This document shows positions 34,401 through 43,767 of a stretch of 43,767 nucleotides of DNA, in pieces. The notes beneath the pieces were generated by a model, which saw only the letters and a program-made list of their open reading frames with translations, ran no database searches and was not told the origin of the DNA. The stretch covers positions 1 to 43,767 of the forward strand of contig CAKVID010000007.1 in NCBI GenBank assembly GCA_934754355.1, read 5' to 3'. The translations under genes and the position numbers were made by a program. The DNA is from an uncultured Clostridia bacterium (GTDB taxonomy: Bacteria; Bacillota; Clostridia; Christensenellales; UBA1242). Each line of letters begins with the position of its first letter. Position 1 is the first letter of the stretch.

Positions 34401-36218
34401 TATAATTTTGATAACCTAAATATTAGCGGTGCAGATAATTTGAATGTAATGAGCAAATTTGATGTTGAGGGAACTATAAAAATTGGTGGCAAGATTGCAC
34501 TTGGCGGTGTAACAGTTACTGCAGGCAGTCATACTGCTACTACAGATAAATATGGCAAATTCAAAATTATAGGACTTACAACTTCTACATTGTTTGTATT
34601 TGAGAAAGAAGGATATGACTTTGGAGAAAGCATTGAAGTTAGTTCTCCATCTCCGCTAAATATCTGTGCTACATACAAAGTATCTGGTAAAGTAAAGTCG
34701 GGAGACACAATTTTATCTGGTGCTACAATTACAACTACTTCGGGCAAAAGTGTTGAAAGCGATGACGAAGGTAAATTTGAAATAGCAGGATTAGATAGTG
34801 CAACTACAATTACAATTGCAATTGATGGTTACAATCCTAAGACTATTGATGTTGAGGGTTATACTCCTCAAATTATAGCCAACTTGGATTATGATGTGGT
34901 CCTTAATTTCAGCGGATTGAATAGTGCATCAGATTATAGTAAGATTACTATCAAAATAAATAATAGCAAAGTTGAAGTATGTAATGAGAGTATATATACA
35001 CTACGAGGACTAAAGGGCGAAACTCTTATTGCTCTTAGCAAAGATAATTGCCACTTTGAACCCACAAACGAGAATAACGAATTTGTAGTAACTAGAAGTG
35101 ATACCAAGAATATTACAATAGTTAAGTTATATAGCATTACTGGAACTGTTAAGACTTCTAATGGACTTGCAGTAGCATATGCCACAGTGTATGCTGGCAA
35201 GAGTAAGACAATTGCAGACAAAGATGGTAAATACTCTTTTGAGGGATTGTCGGGTACTCCTAAATTGAAGGCAGTGCTTCCTTATTACAATCCTACAAGC
35301 GGACAAGAAGAAGTGGGCGTAATTGTTAAAGAAGAAGGGAATTACAATATAACAATCTCAGTAGATAAATTTGCAATTAATTTCTTGAATTATGCTTATG
35401 ACAATCTAAGACATGCTAATAGTTATCAGATATTTGGTGGCGGAAGTGTGGTAGCAAATACTCCAATAGGTAAGCAAACTCAAAGCGTTGCATTAATGTA
35501 CAAGCAAGATTTCCTTGGCAATAAGATATTTGAGAATAAGAACAAAGGCTCAGAGATTATGGGTATCGACCCTAATGTATCACTGCTTAGTTACTTCTAT
35601 ACAGAGAATGGTACTAGGAAAGTTAAATATCAACAAATCAAAGGTGCAGGTAATTTCTCGGGCGACTATGCTAATTATACTAATGCTTGGAGTGATACCA
35701 AAGACGCTAGTTGGTACAGAGAGAATTATGGTGTAGATGCCGATGGTTTCTCTCCTTATGTAATTAATAAATCAACAATTACTAGTGTTAAAGATTTGAC
35801 ACTTAGTGGAGATATTTATTCATTTACTCTTACTCTTACAACAGATGGTTCGGCAGATAATTATTACAAGAAATTAATGAAAAAAATGTGCGATTCTCAA
35901 GAGCCGGGTAACTTTGATAGTATTAAATTAACTTATACTATCACAATAGACGGACTACTTAGAACAATGCAGATTGATGAAAATTACAATGTTAGTAAGG
36001 GTAATATAAGTGTTCCAATTTCTGCTAGAATTAATTATAGATTTATAATAAATTCTCTAACCGAGAAGATATCCGATATAGATACAACTTCTCCTCAAGC
36101 AGTTCTTAATTCAATTAAGAAAGGAGAAGAAATCCCAGTCGAGACAAATACTTTGAATATTAGAAATACACAGAAAATAGATTTGATATTTTTCAAAAAG
36201 GAGGAAATGTTTGTATGA
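31449..36218 (+). CDS. Giant lipoprotein with carboxypeptidase-regulatory-like repeats
   Basis: 1,589 residues. Signal peptide with lipobox LLSG-C22, so it is lipid-anchored on the outer face of the membrane. From about residue 38 to 1310 it consists of about 17 repeats of 75-85 residues, each of the form SGxVxxGxxxLxGVxVxxxxxxxxTdxxGxFxIxxLyG..I...KdGY.F, the beta-sandwich pattern of CarboxypepD_reg/Cna-B-like domains. Copies have diverged strongly; a few (for example at about 195 and 1170) are shortened. The last ~260 residues are a different domain (INFLNYAYDNLRHANSYQIFGGGSV...), with alternating strands and a Lys/Trp-containing core; I do not recognise it, though a LolA/LppX-like lipoprotein fold is possible. 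AGGAG starts six bases before the ATG spacer. The stop overlaps the next gene's start by four bases. Role, probably a long stalk: inferred. Confidence 0.85.
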   Translation: MSKKNWWQILYVLMVSVLLSGCSLLEGLLFAKTSVPEFSFSGYVYADGKALEGATVDCGISSTETNESGYFKFTGINKVVQVTASKEGYLFGADLVFVSSISSDVNFRGYKLFDKSGVVKNNNVVVSGVDITATSENGEFKTKSNDYGEFYLPNLAGQVKVTAEKSGFNFFKQSFTIDKEDGVTISGITDISGKINIDTKDASPSDFTLKVNGLKTKIEDDFTFVASSVEPGSTISLACDDYYISNANRILDSELQKIIFDCKKYYDLTGSVYCGNTKLSGVVIKCGNKEVRSSDGTFTFTKLYGEHNISATSDGYTIANVTASVSNNNIRLSATTKVSGRVNLDIGQNTSEVTLTCNGNNIIMDNMGRFALNDIKFGDKVLVSSESYFCPQEIEINNRENIVIDCKKYYDLDLCVFADSEGLDDVSVVIADKQLKTNSEGILQITNMYGDYTFQVSKDGYKFNNSYSCNYFSRELEIVGYELYNVLGTVKSGDIALNNAKVTFNNSTIDVLSDGTFQLNNIYGNPQITITCDNYNPLTITLSKDNTSVLVGLSYNISGVVSCGSNHIADVIVTANDITTKTNSLGKFEITNLYGENNITYFKEWYTFDNTTISHSDELNISGTYSLQGGVSKKGDNEEMEVLNNFKILLVNKDTNETLSTYTDDNGFYSFTGLTGEYALLYDMDSTLALKPSHYNVFTGGNYDFSNNGYSFGGVITCGNTPLSDVVVTIGNVKTTTNKDGVYFFGLVTKEGTITLEKEGYTFTPVGHSGRVNDKYDEKLDINYSATYKVDGVIKSGTFGIAGVSVTIGTATTITDINGKFSIDGLTDSNNITLSLNNYKFSGVSVINGHSKLEYIATFDVVATVVSGDILISNAEVLVNNKFTNLYSNELGIANIQNLSLGDTVTFKLDGFSINSYVLNEYTESINLTATYRVAGRVSNCGIPLNGVKVSILNLDKFVMTNENGSFEITDIAGNQTLVFELAGYNFDNLNISGADNLNVMSKFDVEGTIKIGGKIALGGVTVTAGSHTATTDKYGKFKIIGLTTSTLFVFEKEGYDFGESIEVSSPSPLNICATYKVSGKVKSGDTILSGATITTTSGKSVESDDEGKFEIAGLDSATTITIAIDGYNPKTIDVEGYTPQIIANLDYDVVLNFSGLNSASDYSKITIKINNSKVEVCNESIYTLRGLKGETLIALSKDNCHFEPTNENNEFVVTRSDTKNITIVKLYSITGTVKTSNGLAVAYATVYAGKSKTIADKDGKYSFEGLSGTPKLKAVLPYYNPTSGQEEVGVIVKEEGNYNITISVDKFAINFLNYAYDNLRHANSYQIFGGGSVVANTPIGKQTQSVALMYKQDFLGNKIFENKNKGSEIMGIDPNVSLLSYFYTENGTRKVKYQQIKGAGNFSGDYANYTNAWSDTKDASWYRENYGVDADGFSPYVINKSTITSVKDLTLSGDIYSFTLTLTTDGSADNYYKKLMKKMCDSQEPGNFDSIKLTYTITIDGLLRTMQIDENYNVSKGNISVPISARINYRFIINSLTEKISDIDTTSPQAVLNSIKKGEEIPVETNTLNIRNTQKIDLIFFKKEEMFV

Positions 36219-39200
36219 AAAATTTGAAATCAAAATTACTTATAATAATGCTTTCATTAATGTTATCTCTAACCGGCCTCCTTTTTGTAAATAACAAACA
36301 AGAAGAAGTTTATGCCGCTAGTTTTGATAATATTAATCATAGCGGTGGCACAGGCTTTAATGCTGAGAGTATAACATGGGCAGAGTATGATGATTACAAG
36401 AATTCCGTTATTAATCTTTATGATAACGGAAGTGATACTCTCAATCACTATAATGTCAAAATTAACACTTCATCTAGTAATAAACCTGCTTCAGCAAGCA
36501 GAAAATTTGAAGGTTCTAAATTATATTTGGCTTTTGGTGGTTGGCTAGTAAAAAATAGCGTAAGTTATACAGTCGATACAACTATCACTTTGCCAAGTTA
36601 TATTGTTGGCAATCCTAATTTTACAATTAAACTTGCAACTTCTAGTTGTTCAGCAATTGCCAAAATAAATGATAGTGAGAGTTTGGAATTTACTGGCAGT
36701 CAGATATCTAGCCCAAACATTAAAGTATCTTTTGAACAATATTACTCGGGTTCTGCGGCAACTAACCTTGCAGTGCTTGAAGTTAATTCTCCTCAAATAA
36801 TACTAACTACTACAGATATCAAAGCGCCTAAGATTAATTTTGGTAACGACACCCAAACTAGTGGTGGTAGAATAATTAATTTTAGTGTAACTGACGATAA
36901 TTGCAGTGGAATTAAATATGTCAAATTTAATGGCGAAACACATACTAATGTAAGTGATGATAATTCATTTAGTTTTGACGCAAAATATGATAAAGACTAT
37001 GTTATAGAAGTAAGCGATAATGTAGGCAATATTTACAAAGAGACAATATCCAAAGATAATACTAATCCTAAGTCTCCAGTTATCAAAGATTTGAAGTCGG
37101 CTATATACGAGAGTCAAATGACTTTCTCTATTGAGTATGATAAGGATACAACACCCCATGCAAGCCCAGAGAAATTGTATTATGCAATTGTATCTCTTAC
37201 AGATTATAAAGCAGGTAATTATTTACTAGACAACACTTGTGTGTCTTTGTCAGCGGGTACTAATACAATATCTCTTAGCGGACTTAGTAATGGTACTTAC
37301 AAATTACTAGTTCTAGCAATAGATGATGCGGGCAATACTTGTGACCAAGTAGCAATGTCTGAATTTGAATATGATACAACTCTTTATACTCTTACACTAC
37401 CACAATTAATTGGTGGTAGATATACAAGTGTCAAGATTGCCGATGAAGAATATTACGAAGAAGGCAAGACAGAATACACACTTTATTACAAACAAAGTGT
37501 AACTATATCTTATATTGCAGAAGAAGGATACAAATTCTACGATATAGTTATGGACGATAGATATCTAGGTTTGAATAGTGACTCTTATGCAACTTCATAT
37601 TCTCTTGATTATTCCAAACAATTATCTATAGATATTAAATTTAGATATATAGTAGATATCTCAATTGATAGTAATTACACTTTTGAGAGCAGTGAGGATA
37701 CAAATTATAATAATTTAATTTCTAGTCTACAAGTATTTGGTAGAACTGATAGAGTTCTTGATAATAAAATTGTAGAACTAGAAGTATACAATAGCAATAA
37801 TGAATTGGTAGCAAAATATAATAATAACGATAGCGACTTAAATTTAGTAGGCAAATTCTACAATGCTGATACTTATAGAGTTGTTTGGAATATCGTTGAA
37901 GATGAAGAGTATTTATTTGTGGCAAATAGTCATGAATTATTTGTAACGATAGGTAAGAAAGTAATTAGTGGCATTACATATTCGGGCTTTGATAATTTAA
38001 TTTACTCTGGCAATGAATACAATGTTTTATTTGATTTGGGTACTGCTAATTTAGATGATGACGAAATTATCAATCTTGCTCCAAATATTACAATTAGTTA
38101 TTATTTGGTAGAAGATATTGAATGTCTAAATCCAGTTAAACTTGTGAGTGCTGGTAAATATTTTGCAGTGTTAAATATTATTAACGATAATTATACTCTA
38201 GCAAATAAAATTGCAATAGATGAGATTACTATTGCTAAGAAAGATGTAAGTGTAGAAATTATTAGAGATACATTTACATATAACGAACAAGTACAAAGTA
38301 TAGAACTTGCACTTAGTGATAATTCTATTCCTCTTGATGAAGTTATAGTTACTTACTATAATGCTAATGATAACACTCAAACTTCATATCTAGTTGCTGG
38401 TAAGTATACATATGTTTTAGAACTAAGTTCAAATTATTCTAATAACTATAATCTAACAAATACTACTGGTCAGTGCGAAATAGAAGTTAGTAAAGTATAT
38501 TTCAGATTAAATAAAACTCAGTACGATTATACAGACAATATTATAAGTTTAGATTATACAGTGCTAGCATATGGTATAGATGGCGAAGTAGAAATATGTA
38601 GCATAAATAATGTTTTCTCATATACTAGTTATATTATTTTAGATGGCAACAAGACAGAATGTTTATTGAAAAACAAAGGTCTATATTCTATATCGTTTAT
38701 GACTTCGGATAGTAATTACGAATTATATGAATATACTTTTGAAAATATTGAAATCAAACAAACCAAAATAAAAATTGAAATCGTTAAAAATTACGAATTC
38801 AATGGAAACAATCAACAATTTAGATATGTTTATAAGAACGAAAATAATGAAATACTAGAAAATTTAGTAGGCATAAGTGTAACTTTATTAGATAGCGAAG
38901 GCAATATTGTAGACTATATGTTTGGTGTGGGAGAATACTCTTACTCTTTTGTAATCAATCCAAAATTTGAGATTTCAGACGAAAGTGACGATTTGACTGG
39001 TACTGTAACTATGACACCAGCAATTATAATTATTGATATTCCAAATAGTTATGAATATTTGCCAAATACTAATGGTGTAGATAATATTGATTACTATAAT
39101 ATTGAATATTCTCTAGTATCACTAAATAATGTAGACTTTGCAAATCTTGGATTTATAACATTTACAATCGATAGATTAGATAGCACAAAGGCTTGGGGTT

Positions 39201-42118
39201 GTGTAGGCAAATATTTATATACATTTACTTCAAATAATGAGAATGTTAAATTCCAATTGGCTGATGGTGTCGCAAGTGATTACTCAGGCGAAATAGAAAT
39301 AGTTAGTAGAAATATTTATATAAATGTAACTAATACTTACGAATACTCAAATAGTGATATTGCTATTGAGTATAGTATTGTAGATAACTACGGACTAAAT
39401 TTAGACGATTTAGTTGTATCTTATGATACTATGAGAAATGTGGGCAAATATTTATATACAATTACTTGTAATGATAGTAATTACATAATAGTAATATCTA
39501 ATGGCTTGCAGAATGAGAGTGGAATGTACTATGTAGAAATCACTCCAAAGGCTATAACCATTGAAGATATTACGACTTCATATACTTATACTGGAGAAAA
39601 TATTGATATAAACTTAAATTTAAGCAATCCTTATAACGAAAATATTGAATATGTTATAAATAGAAGATTAAATGGTCAGATAATTGAAAATATTGTAAAT
39701 GCTGGCTCGTATTCGGTAGAAATTATTTCTAATAGTAATAATTATGTAATTAATCATGATTATATTGAAATAGTTGTTCTTCCAAAGGCATTGAGAGTAC
39801 AAGTATTAGATACAATCACTGCCATCTATAATGGTCAAGTACAAACAATAGAATATTCATTCCTAGATGAAGAAGATAATATTTGTGAAGTACTTAGTAC
39901 TGTCAAATTTACATTAGATAATTTTGATAATATAATTGAACCAAAGAATGTAGGTAAATATTCATACAAAATAGTGCTTTCTGGTGGCAATTATAGAATA
40001 GTAGATACAATTGGCACTTTTGAAATTCTACCAGCACAATTAAATGTAGTACCTCTAGCCAATCAAGGCAAAATTTATGGTAGTGAAGATGGTGTAATTG
40101 AATATACCCTAGAAGGTCTAATTGATGGCGATGAAGTAGAAGTTACTTTGAATAGAACCAGTGGCGAGAATGTAGGTATTTATTATATTACATATGTTTC
40201 AGGTGCAAATAGCAATGATAATTACAATGTTAATTTCAAAGATAATTATTATATGTACGAGATTGCTCCTAAGAAATTGATGATAATTGCCGATAAAATG
40301 TCCAAACAATTTGGTCAAGAAGATAGTCCTCTTACATACAAAATGTATATGAGCGGAATGTATGTAACAGAGTTATTAAATAATGATAGTCTTGGCGGTA
40401 GTCTAATTAGAGAAGATGGCGAGAATGTAGGAGTATATGATATTTCGCTCGGCACTCTTTCTAATGATAATTATCAAATAACTTTTGTTAAAAATACTTA
40501 TACAATCACTCCTAAAACATTACATATTACTCTAGACAATATTACTACTACTTATGGAGACGATGTTGAACTTACTTATTCTTCTAAAGAGGATTTTGTA
40601 AGCGAATATATTTTCGGTGCTATTACTAGAGAAGAAGGTAGGAATGTGGGCGACTACACAATCTCTAGAGGTACTCTTGATAGTAATAATTACAATCTAA
40701 TCATTGAGAATAGTGTGTATACAATACTTCCAAGAGAAATTAGTGTAAGTGCTAATCCTTACAAGAAAACTTACGGCGAAGTAGATAATTTAACTTATGC
40801 AGTATCAGGACTTATTGGTAACGATACTCTTTCGGGAAGTTTAACTAGAGAAGAAGGCGAGAATGTTGGAGAGTATCAAATCTTGCTTGGAACTTTGCAT
40901 AATGATAATTATACAATTAACTATACTTCAAATATCCTTACTATAGGCAAGGCCAAATTAAATATTAAATTTGATGACAAGACCCAAGTTTATGGCGAGA
41001 ACCCAACTCCTCTTACAGTTCAAGTATTAGGACTAATTGGAGAAGACAAATTAGATATAAAATTATTTAGAGAAAGCGGAGACAATGTAGGCGTATACGA
41101 GATAACAGGAGCATTTAGTATTCCTGCTAATTACATGGTAGAGAGTTTCACACCGGGCAAATACACTATTGAGAAAGCAAGAATTGTGCCAACTCTACTT
41201 AGCAAGAAAGTAATCTATAATGGCAAAGCACAGAGTTTAGATACAGATAATTTTGGCTTTGACTTGCAATTTATATACAAATTGAATGGATTTAGAGTAG
41301 ATGAATGCATTGATGCGGGCACTTATACGGTTCAAGCAGAATTTGCGGGCAATAATAATTACTATCCAGCCAAGAGTAAAGAAGCAACTTTAATTATAGA
41401 GAAGCAATTTGTATTTATTTCTCTTACTAGTTGTGAATTTATTTACGATGGCGCTATTAAATATCCAGAATTCTCTTATGACAAGAATATAGGCATTGAT
41501 GAGAATGCTTTTACTTTCAAATTTGAGAATGATATATTCCCTCAAGAAGTTGGTTTATATAATTTTGCTATAATTATTAGTGATAATAATTTCGAGGGAC
41601 AAACTCAGGGTGTTGTGAAAGTTCAGAAAGCGTTAACAACAACTAACGACAAAGCAAGTATTGTAGAATGCGAAGAAGCAACATTTGACGAAGATGTTCA
41701 GAATGTTAAACTTGTTCAGAATAGTGACACCAAGAAATTTAATAACGAGAAAGTTCTATCTGTATGTTCGCTAGAAAATATTGGAGAGAATGCAAACGGG
41801 TATATCTATACTGTTAAAGTTAAAGCAACAGCGGGTGTTGAGAATGTTAAAGTATACAAAGTTGGATTGTCGGGATTTAGTCAACAAGCAATAAAAATCG
41901 AAGATGGGTATTATGTCTTTAAGATAGATGACCCAAATGATAAATACATAATTACAACTGAGATTAAGACATTGTCTACTCTTGCGTGGATTTTGATACT
42001 TGTAGCAGTAGTATTAATATTTGTAGTAGCACTAATTATAGTTTCTAAGAAGAAACATAAGAAAGTCAAAGTATCCAAAGTGTCTGATAAAGATATTGAG
42101 ACTTACAATGTTAATTAG
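36215..42118 (+). CDS. Giant MBG-repeat surface protein, C-terminal membrane anchor
   Basis: 1,967 residues. Signal peptide 1-34 (cleavage after VYA). An N-terminal beta domain (about 35-200) is followed by an Ig-like segment with DDNCSGIKYVKFNG and SDNVGNIYKE (about 215-285) and an Ig-like stretch to 390. From ~570 to ~1780 the protein is built from about 14 MBG-like repeats of 75-90 residues: a diverged early group (EYSNSDIAIEYSIVD...NVGKYLYTI) and a canonical group from ~1275 (YGE.DNLTYAVSGLIGNDTLSGSL and REEGENVGEY). A terminal stem leads to one helix (about 1920-1944) and a Lys-rich tail, so it stays in the membrane with no LPXTG sorting. AGGAGG lies ten bases upstream, and the start overlaps the lipoprotein stop (ATGA). 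It is probably an adhesin or partner of the lipoprotein. Confidence 0.88.
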   Translation: MKNLKSKLLIIMLSLMLSLTGLLFVNNKQEEVYAASFDNINHSGGTGFNAESITWAEYDDYKNSVINLYDNGSDTLNHYNVKINTSSSNKPASASRKFEGSKLYLAFGGWLVKNSVSYTVDTTITLPSYIVGNPNFTIKLATSSCSAIAKINDSESLEFTGSQISSPNIKVSFEQYYSGSAATNLAVLEVNSPQIILTTTDIKAPKINFGNDTQTSGGRIINFSVTDDNCSGIKYVKFNGETHTNVSDDNSFSFDAKYDKDYVIEVSDNVGNIYKETISKDNTNPKSPVIKDLKSAIYESQMTFSIEYDKDTTPHASPEKLYYAIVSLTDYKAGNYLLDNTCVSLSAGTNTISLSGLSNGTYKLLVLAIDDAGNTCDQVAMSEFEYDTTLYTLTLPQLIGGRYTSVKIADEEYYEEGKTEYTLYYKQSVTISYIAEEGYKFYDIVMDDRYLGLNSDSYATSYSLDYSKQLSIDIKFRYIVDISIDSNYTFESSEDTNYNNLISSLQVFGRTDRVLDNKIVELEVYNSNNELVAKYNNNDSDLNLVGKFYNADTYRVVWNIVEDEEYLFVANSHELFVTIGKKVISGITYSGFDNLIYSGNEYNVLFDLGTANLDDDEIINLAPNITISYYLVEDIECLNPVKLVSAGKYFAVLNIINDNYTLANKIAIDEITIAKKDVSVEIIRDTFTYNEQVQSIELALSDNSIPLDEVIVTYYNANDNTQTSYLVAGKYTYVLELSSNYSNNYNLTNTTGQCEIEVSKVYFRLNKTQYDYTDNIISLDYTVLAYGIDGEVEICSINNVFSYTSYIILDGNKTECLLKNKGLYSISFMTSDSNYELYEYTFENIEIKQTKIKIEIVKNYEFNGNNQQFRYVYKNENNEILENLVGISVTLLDSEGNIVDYMFGVGEYSYSFVINPKFEISDESDDLTGTVTMTPAIIIIDIPNSYEYLPNTNGVDNIDYYNIEYSLVSLNNVDFANLGFITFTIDRLDSTKAWGCVGKYLYTFTSNNENVKFQLADGVASDYSGEIEIVSRNIYINVTNTYEYSNSDIAIEYSIVDNYGLNLDDLVVSYDTMRNVGKYLYTITCNDSNYIIVISNGLQNESGMYYVEITPKAITIEDITTSYTYTGENIDINLNLSNPYNENIEYVINRRLNGQIIENIVNAGSYSVEIISNSNNYVINHDYIEIVVLPKALRVQVLDTITAIYNGQVQTIEYSFLDEEDNICEVLSTVKFTLDNFDNIIEPKNVGKYSYKIVLSGGNYRIVDTIGTFEILPAQLNVVPLANQGKIYGSEDGVIEYTLEGLIDGDEVEVTLNRTSGENVGIYYITYVSGANSNDNYNVNFKDNYYMYEIAPKKLMIIADKMSKQFGQEDSPLTYKMYMSGMYVTELLNNDSLGGSLIREDGENVGVYDISLGTLSNDNYQITFVKNTYTITPKTLHITLDNITTTYGDDVELTYSSKEDFVSEYIFGAITREEGRNVGDYTISRGTLDSNNYNLIIENSVYTILPREISVSANPYKKTYGEVDNLTYAVSGLIGNDTLSGSLTREEGENVGEYQILLGTLHNDNYTINYTSNILTIGKAKLNIKFDDKTQVYGENPTPLTVQVLGLIGEDKLDIKLFRESGDNVGVYEITGAFSIPANYMVESFTPGKYTIEKARIVPTLLSKKVIYNGKAQSLDTDNFGFDLQFIYKLNGFRVDECIDAGTYTVQAEFAGNNNYYPAKSKEATLIIEKQFVFISLTSCEFIYDGAIKYPEFSYDKNIGIDENAFTFKFENDIFPQEVGLYNFAIIISDNNFEGQTQGVVKVQKALTTTNDKASIVECEEATFDEDVQNVKLVQNSDTKKFNNEKVLSVCSLENIGENANGYIYTVKVKATAGVENVKVYKVGLSGFSQQAIKIEDGYYVFKIDDPNDKYIITTEIKTLSTLAWILILVAVVLIFVVALIIVSKKKHKKVKVSKVSDKDIETYNVN

Positions 42119-42296
42119 TATACTTAAGTTTTATTAGTAGTATTCTTAAGAATAAATTGTGTTTGGATATATAATCTCCAAGAAATTTGACTATATAGGC
42201 TTGCTATCATTATCACTAATAATAATTTCAAGGGGCAAAAGTTAGCAAACACAATCATTAGTAAGAATTAATACAAGTTAATAATAAATTTTATAG

Positions 42297-42343
42297 AGAA
42301 GTGAAAGATATTATTTAATTAATATCAATCGCTTCTTTTTTTC
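42297..42343 (+). terminator. Terminator of the surface-protein operon
   Basis: GAAGTGAAAGATATT (42298-42312) pairs with AATATCAATCGCTTC (42321-42335) with two mismatches and a G-U pair, followed by a long T-run. It lies about 180 bases after the stop. Confidence 0.7.
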
Positions 42344-42694
42344 GACAAAATTTTCATGTTATATATATGTTATTATTAATATAATACTTATATATATAAT
42401 ATATATAGTGTGTGATTATTTGCATTAATATGATTGCTATATTAGTAATGCTTATATTTAAGAATAATAATCTCATTACAATTTCTATCTAAAAAGCGAT
42501 AGAAGAGGGTTGTTGGAGCAGAAAATTATCAAAAATTAGGGAAGACAACCCCAAAAAATAGAAAAAAATAGAAAAATTTAAAATATTTTTGGCGTTTATA
42601 ACCTCTCCAAAAGTCCATTTTGGGTGTTTTGAGGGGTAATATACGGGTAATTTTTACTGTTTTCTAGCAAAAATTACAGACCAAAAAGAAACAC

Positions 42695-42719
42695 GGGGAG
42701 GGGTGGGGTACAATTAGGG
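42695..42719 (+). other. Possible G-quadruplex upstream of the rRNA promoter
   Basis: GGGG-A-GGGG-T-GGGG and then GGG after an eight-base loop: four G-runs with very short first loops, the pattern of a stable quadruplex. It lies 44 bases upstream of the -35 in otherwise very A+T-rich DNA. Confidence 0.5.
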
Positions 42720-42720
42720 T

Positions 42721-42759
42721 AAAAAAAGTTAAAAAAAGTTAAAAAAACTTTCAAAAAAA
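42721..42759 (+). promoter_or_regulatory. Phased A-tracts, likely UP element
   Basis: Four A7 tracts start at 42721, 42731, 42741 and 42753, close to one DNA turn apart, immediately before the rRNA -35. This predicts bent DNA and a strong contact for the RNA polymerase alpha C-terminal domain. Confidence 0.75.
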
Positions 42760-42762
42760 GTG

Positions 42763-42792
42763 TTGACGACCTAAACTTAATAGTGCTATACT
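42763..42792 (+). promoter_or_regulatory. Promoter of the 23S rRNA transcript
   Basis: TTGACG at 42763-42768, an 18-bp spacer and TATACT at 42787-42792 with an extended TGc (42784-42786). The start would be near 42800, giving a leader of about 240 bases. Confidence 0.8.
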
Positions 42793-43041
42793 ATCGTTGC
42801 AATCGTTTGAAAGAGTTTGAAACAAACTTGAGTAACACATTGCAAGAGTACATTGACAACTGCATATTTATAAAATGTAATATGAAAACGAGTAAAGTTA
42901 AGTTTTGAAATTAATTTCAAAAGATGACTAAACGAGAGTAATACAAAATAACAATTCACGAATGCAAAAAATTTTGCAAGAGTAAGAGTTCAAACGTTGT
43001 ATCAAATATTAGTTAACAAATCAAGGAATTCGAAAGAATAC

Positions 43042-43767
<726 letters not shown>

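Larger units (their letters stand above)
42119..43041. other. Long noncoding region upstream of the 23S rRNA gene
   Basis: No gene is supported. In order it holds: a terminator (42297-42343); a TA-rich stretch (42355-42415); an inverted repeat TTCTATC/GATAGAA (42483-42504); GGGTTGT/ACAACCC (about 42508-42551); a 9-bp stem GTAATTTTT/AAAAATTAC (42647-42677); a G-rich motif (42695-42719); phased A-tracts; the rRNA promoter; and a leader of about 240 bases with repeated CGAGTAA/GAGAGTAA-like words resembling a 16S-23S spacer. No tRNA was recognised. Confidence 0.65.

Noticed and set aside
36215..42118. LPXTG sortase signal at the MBG protein C-terminus
   Set aside because: No LPXTG-like motif precedes the terminal helix, and the tail after it is long and Lys-rich, as in a stop-transfer anchor.

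Overview
This is a low-GC Gram-positive-type chromosome segment: rich in A+T, with strong AGGAG ribosome binding sites, sigma-A type -35/-10 promoters (several with an extended TGn -10) and intrinsic hairpin/T-run terminators. A lipoprotein, C-terminally membrane-anchored surface proteins and protein families typical of Clostridia point to Bacillota, most likely an uncultured gut clostridial lineage. The lineage is inferred from gene content; no marker was compared.

Layout. 1-555: noncoding, T-rich, with a terminator from an upstream gene and a good promoter. 556-2876: an orphan small protein converging on a two-gene minus-strand unit (M14 zinc peptidase plus a Pro/Asn-rich protein). 3257-5242: an abundant-looking secreted surface protein with a SipW-substrate-like N-terminus. 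5509-7823: a DUF1538 membrane protein followed by two P-II-like regulators. 7828-12333: a U32-family RNA-modification-type enzyme, a COG2509 FAD oxidoreductase and a Cys-containing unknown protein. 12345-14119 (minus): operon ppa, dtd, an unknown gene and a MarR regulator. 14343-18995: a giant protein with a CvpA-like four-helix membrane part and about 1,230 extracytoplasmic residues. 19126-19983 (minus): galU. 20165-20986: a small-multidrug-export family protein. 21067-23685: a P-type cation ATPase whose codon use differs from its neighbours.

23930-30324 carries housekeeping and repair genes: an ABC-F ATPase, an RlmCD-type rRNA uracil methyltransferase, a small acidic protein, uvrC, a PHP phosphoesterase and a truncated HAD hydrolase. 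30617-31189 (minus) is an XRE regulator with four membrane helices. 31449-42118 is a translationally coupled pair of giant surface proteins: a 1,589-residue lipoprotein of about 17 beta-sandwich repeats and a 1,967-residue MBG-repeat protein anchored by a C-terminal helix. 42119-43041 is a long noncoding region ending in a strong rRNA-type promoter preceded by phased A-tracts and a G-quadruplex-like motif. 43042-43767 is the 5' quarter of a 23S rRNA gene with no 16S gene in the 900 bases before it.

A large share of the coding capacity (14343-18995, 31449-42118 and 3257-5242) builds the cell surface, mostly from repeat or unrecognised domains. The candidates for undescribed biology are the CvpA-like giant, the lipoprotein/MBG pair, the SipW-type surface protein and a near-palindrome of the form TGCAAAT..TTTGCA shared by the galU and ppa promoter regions. 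No CRISPR array, complete insertion sequence or prophage module was seen.
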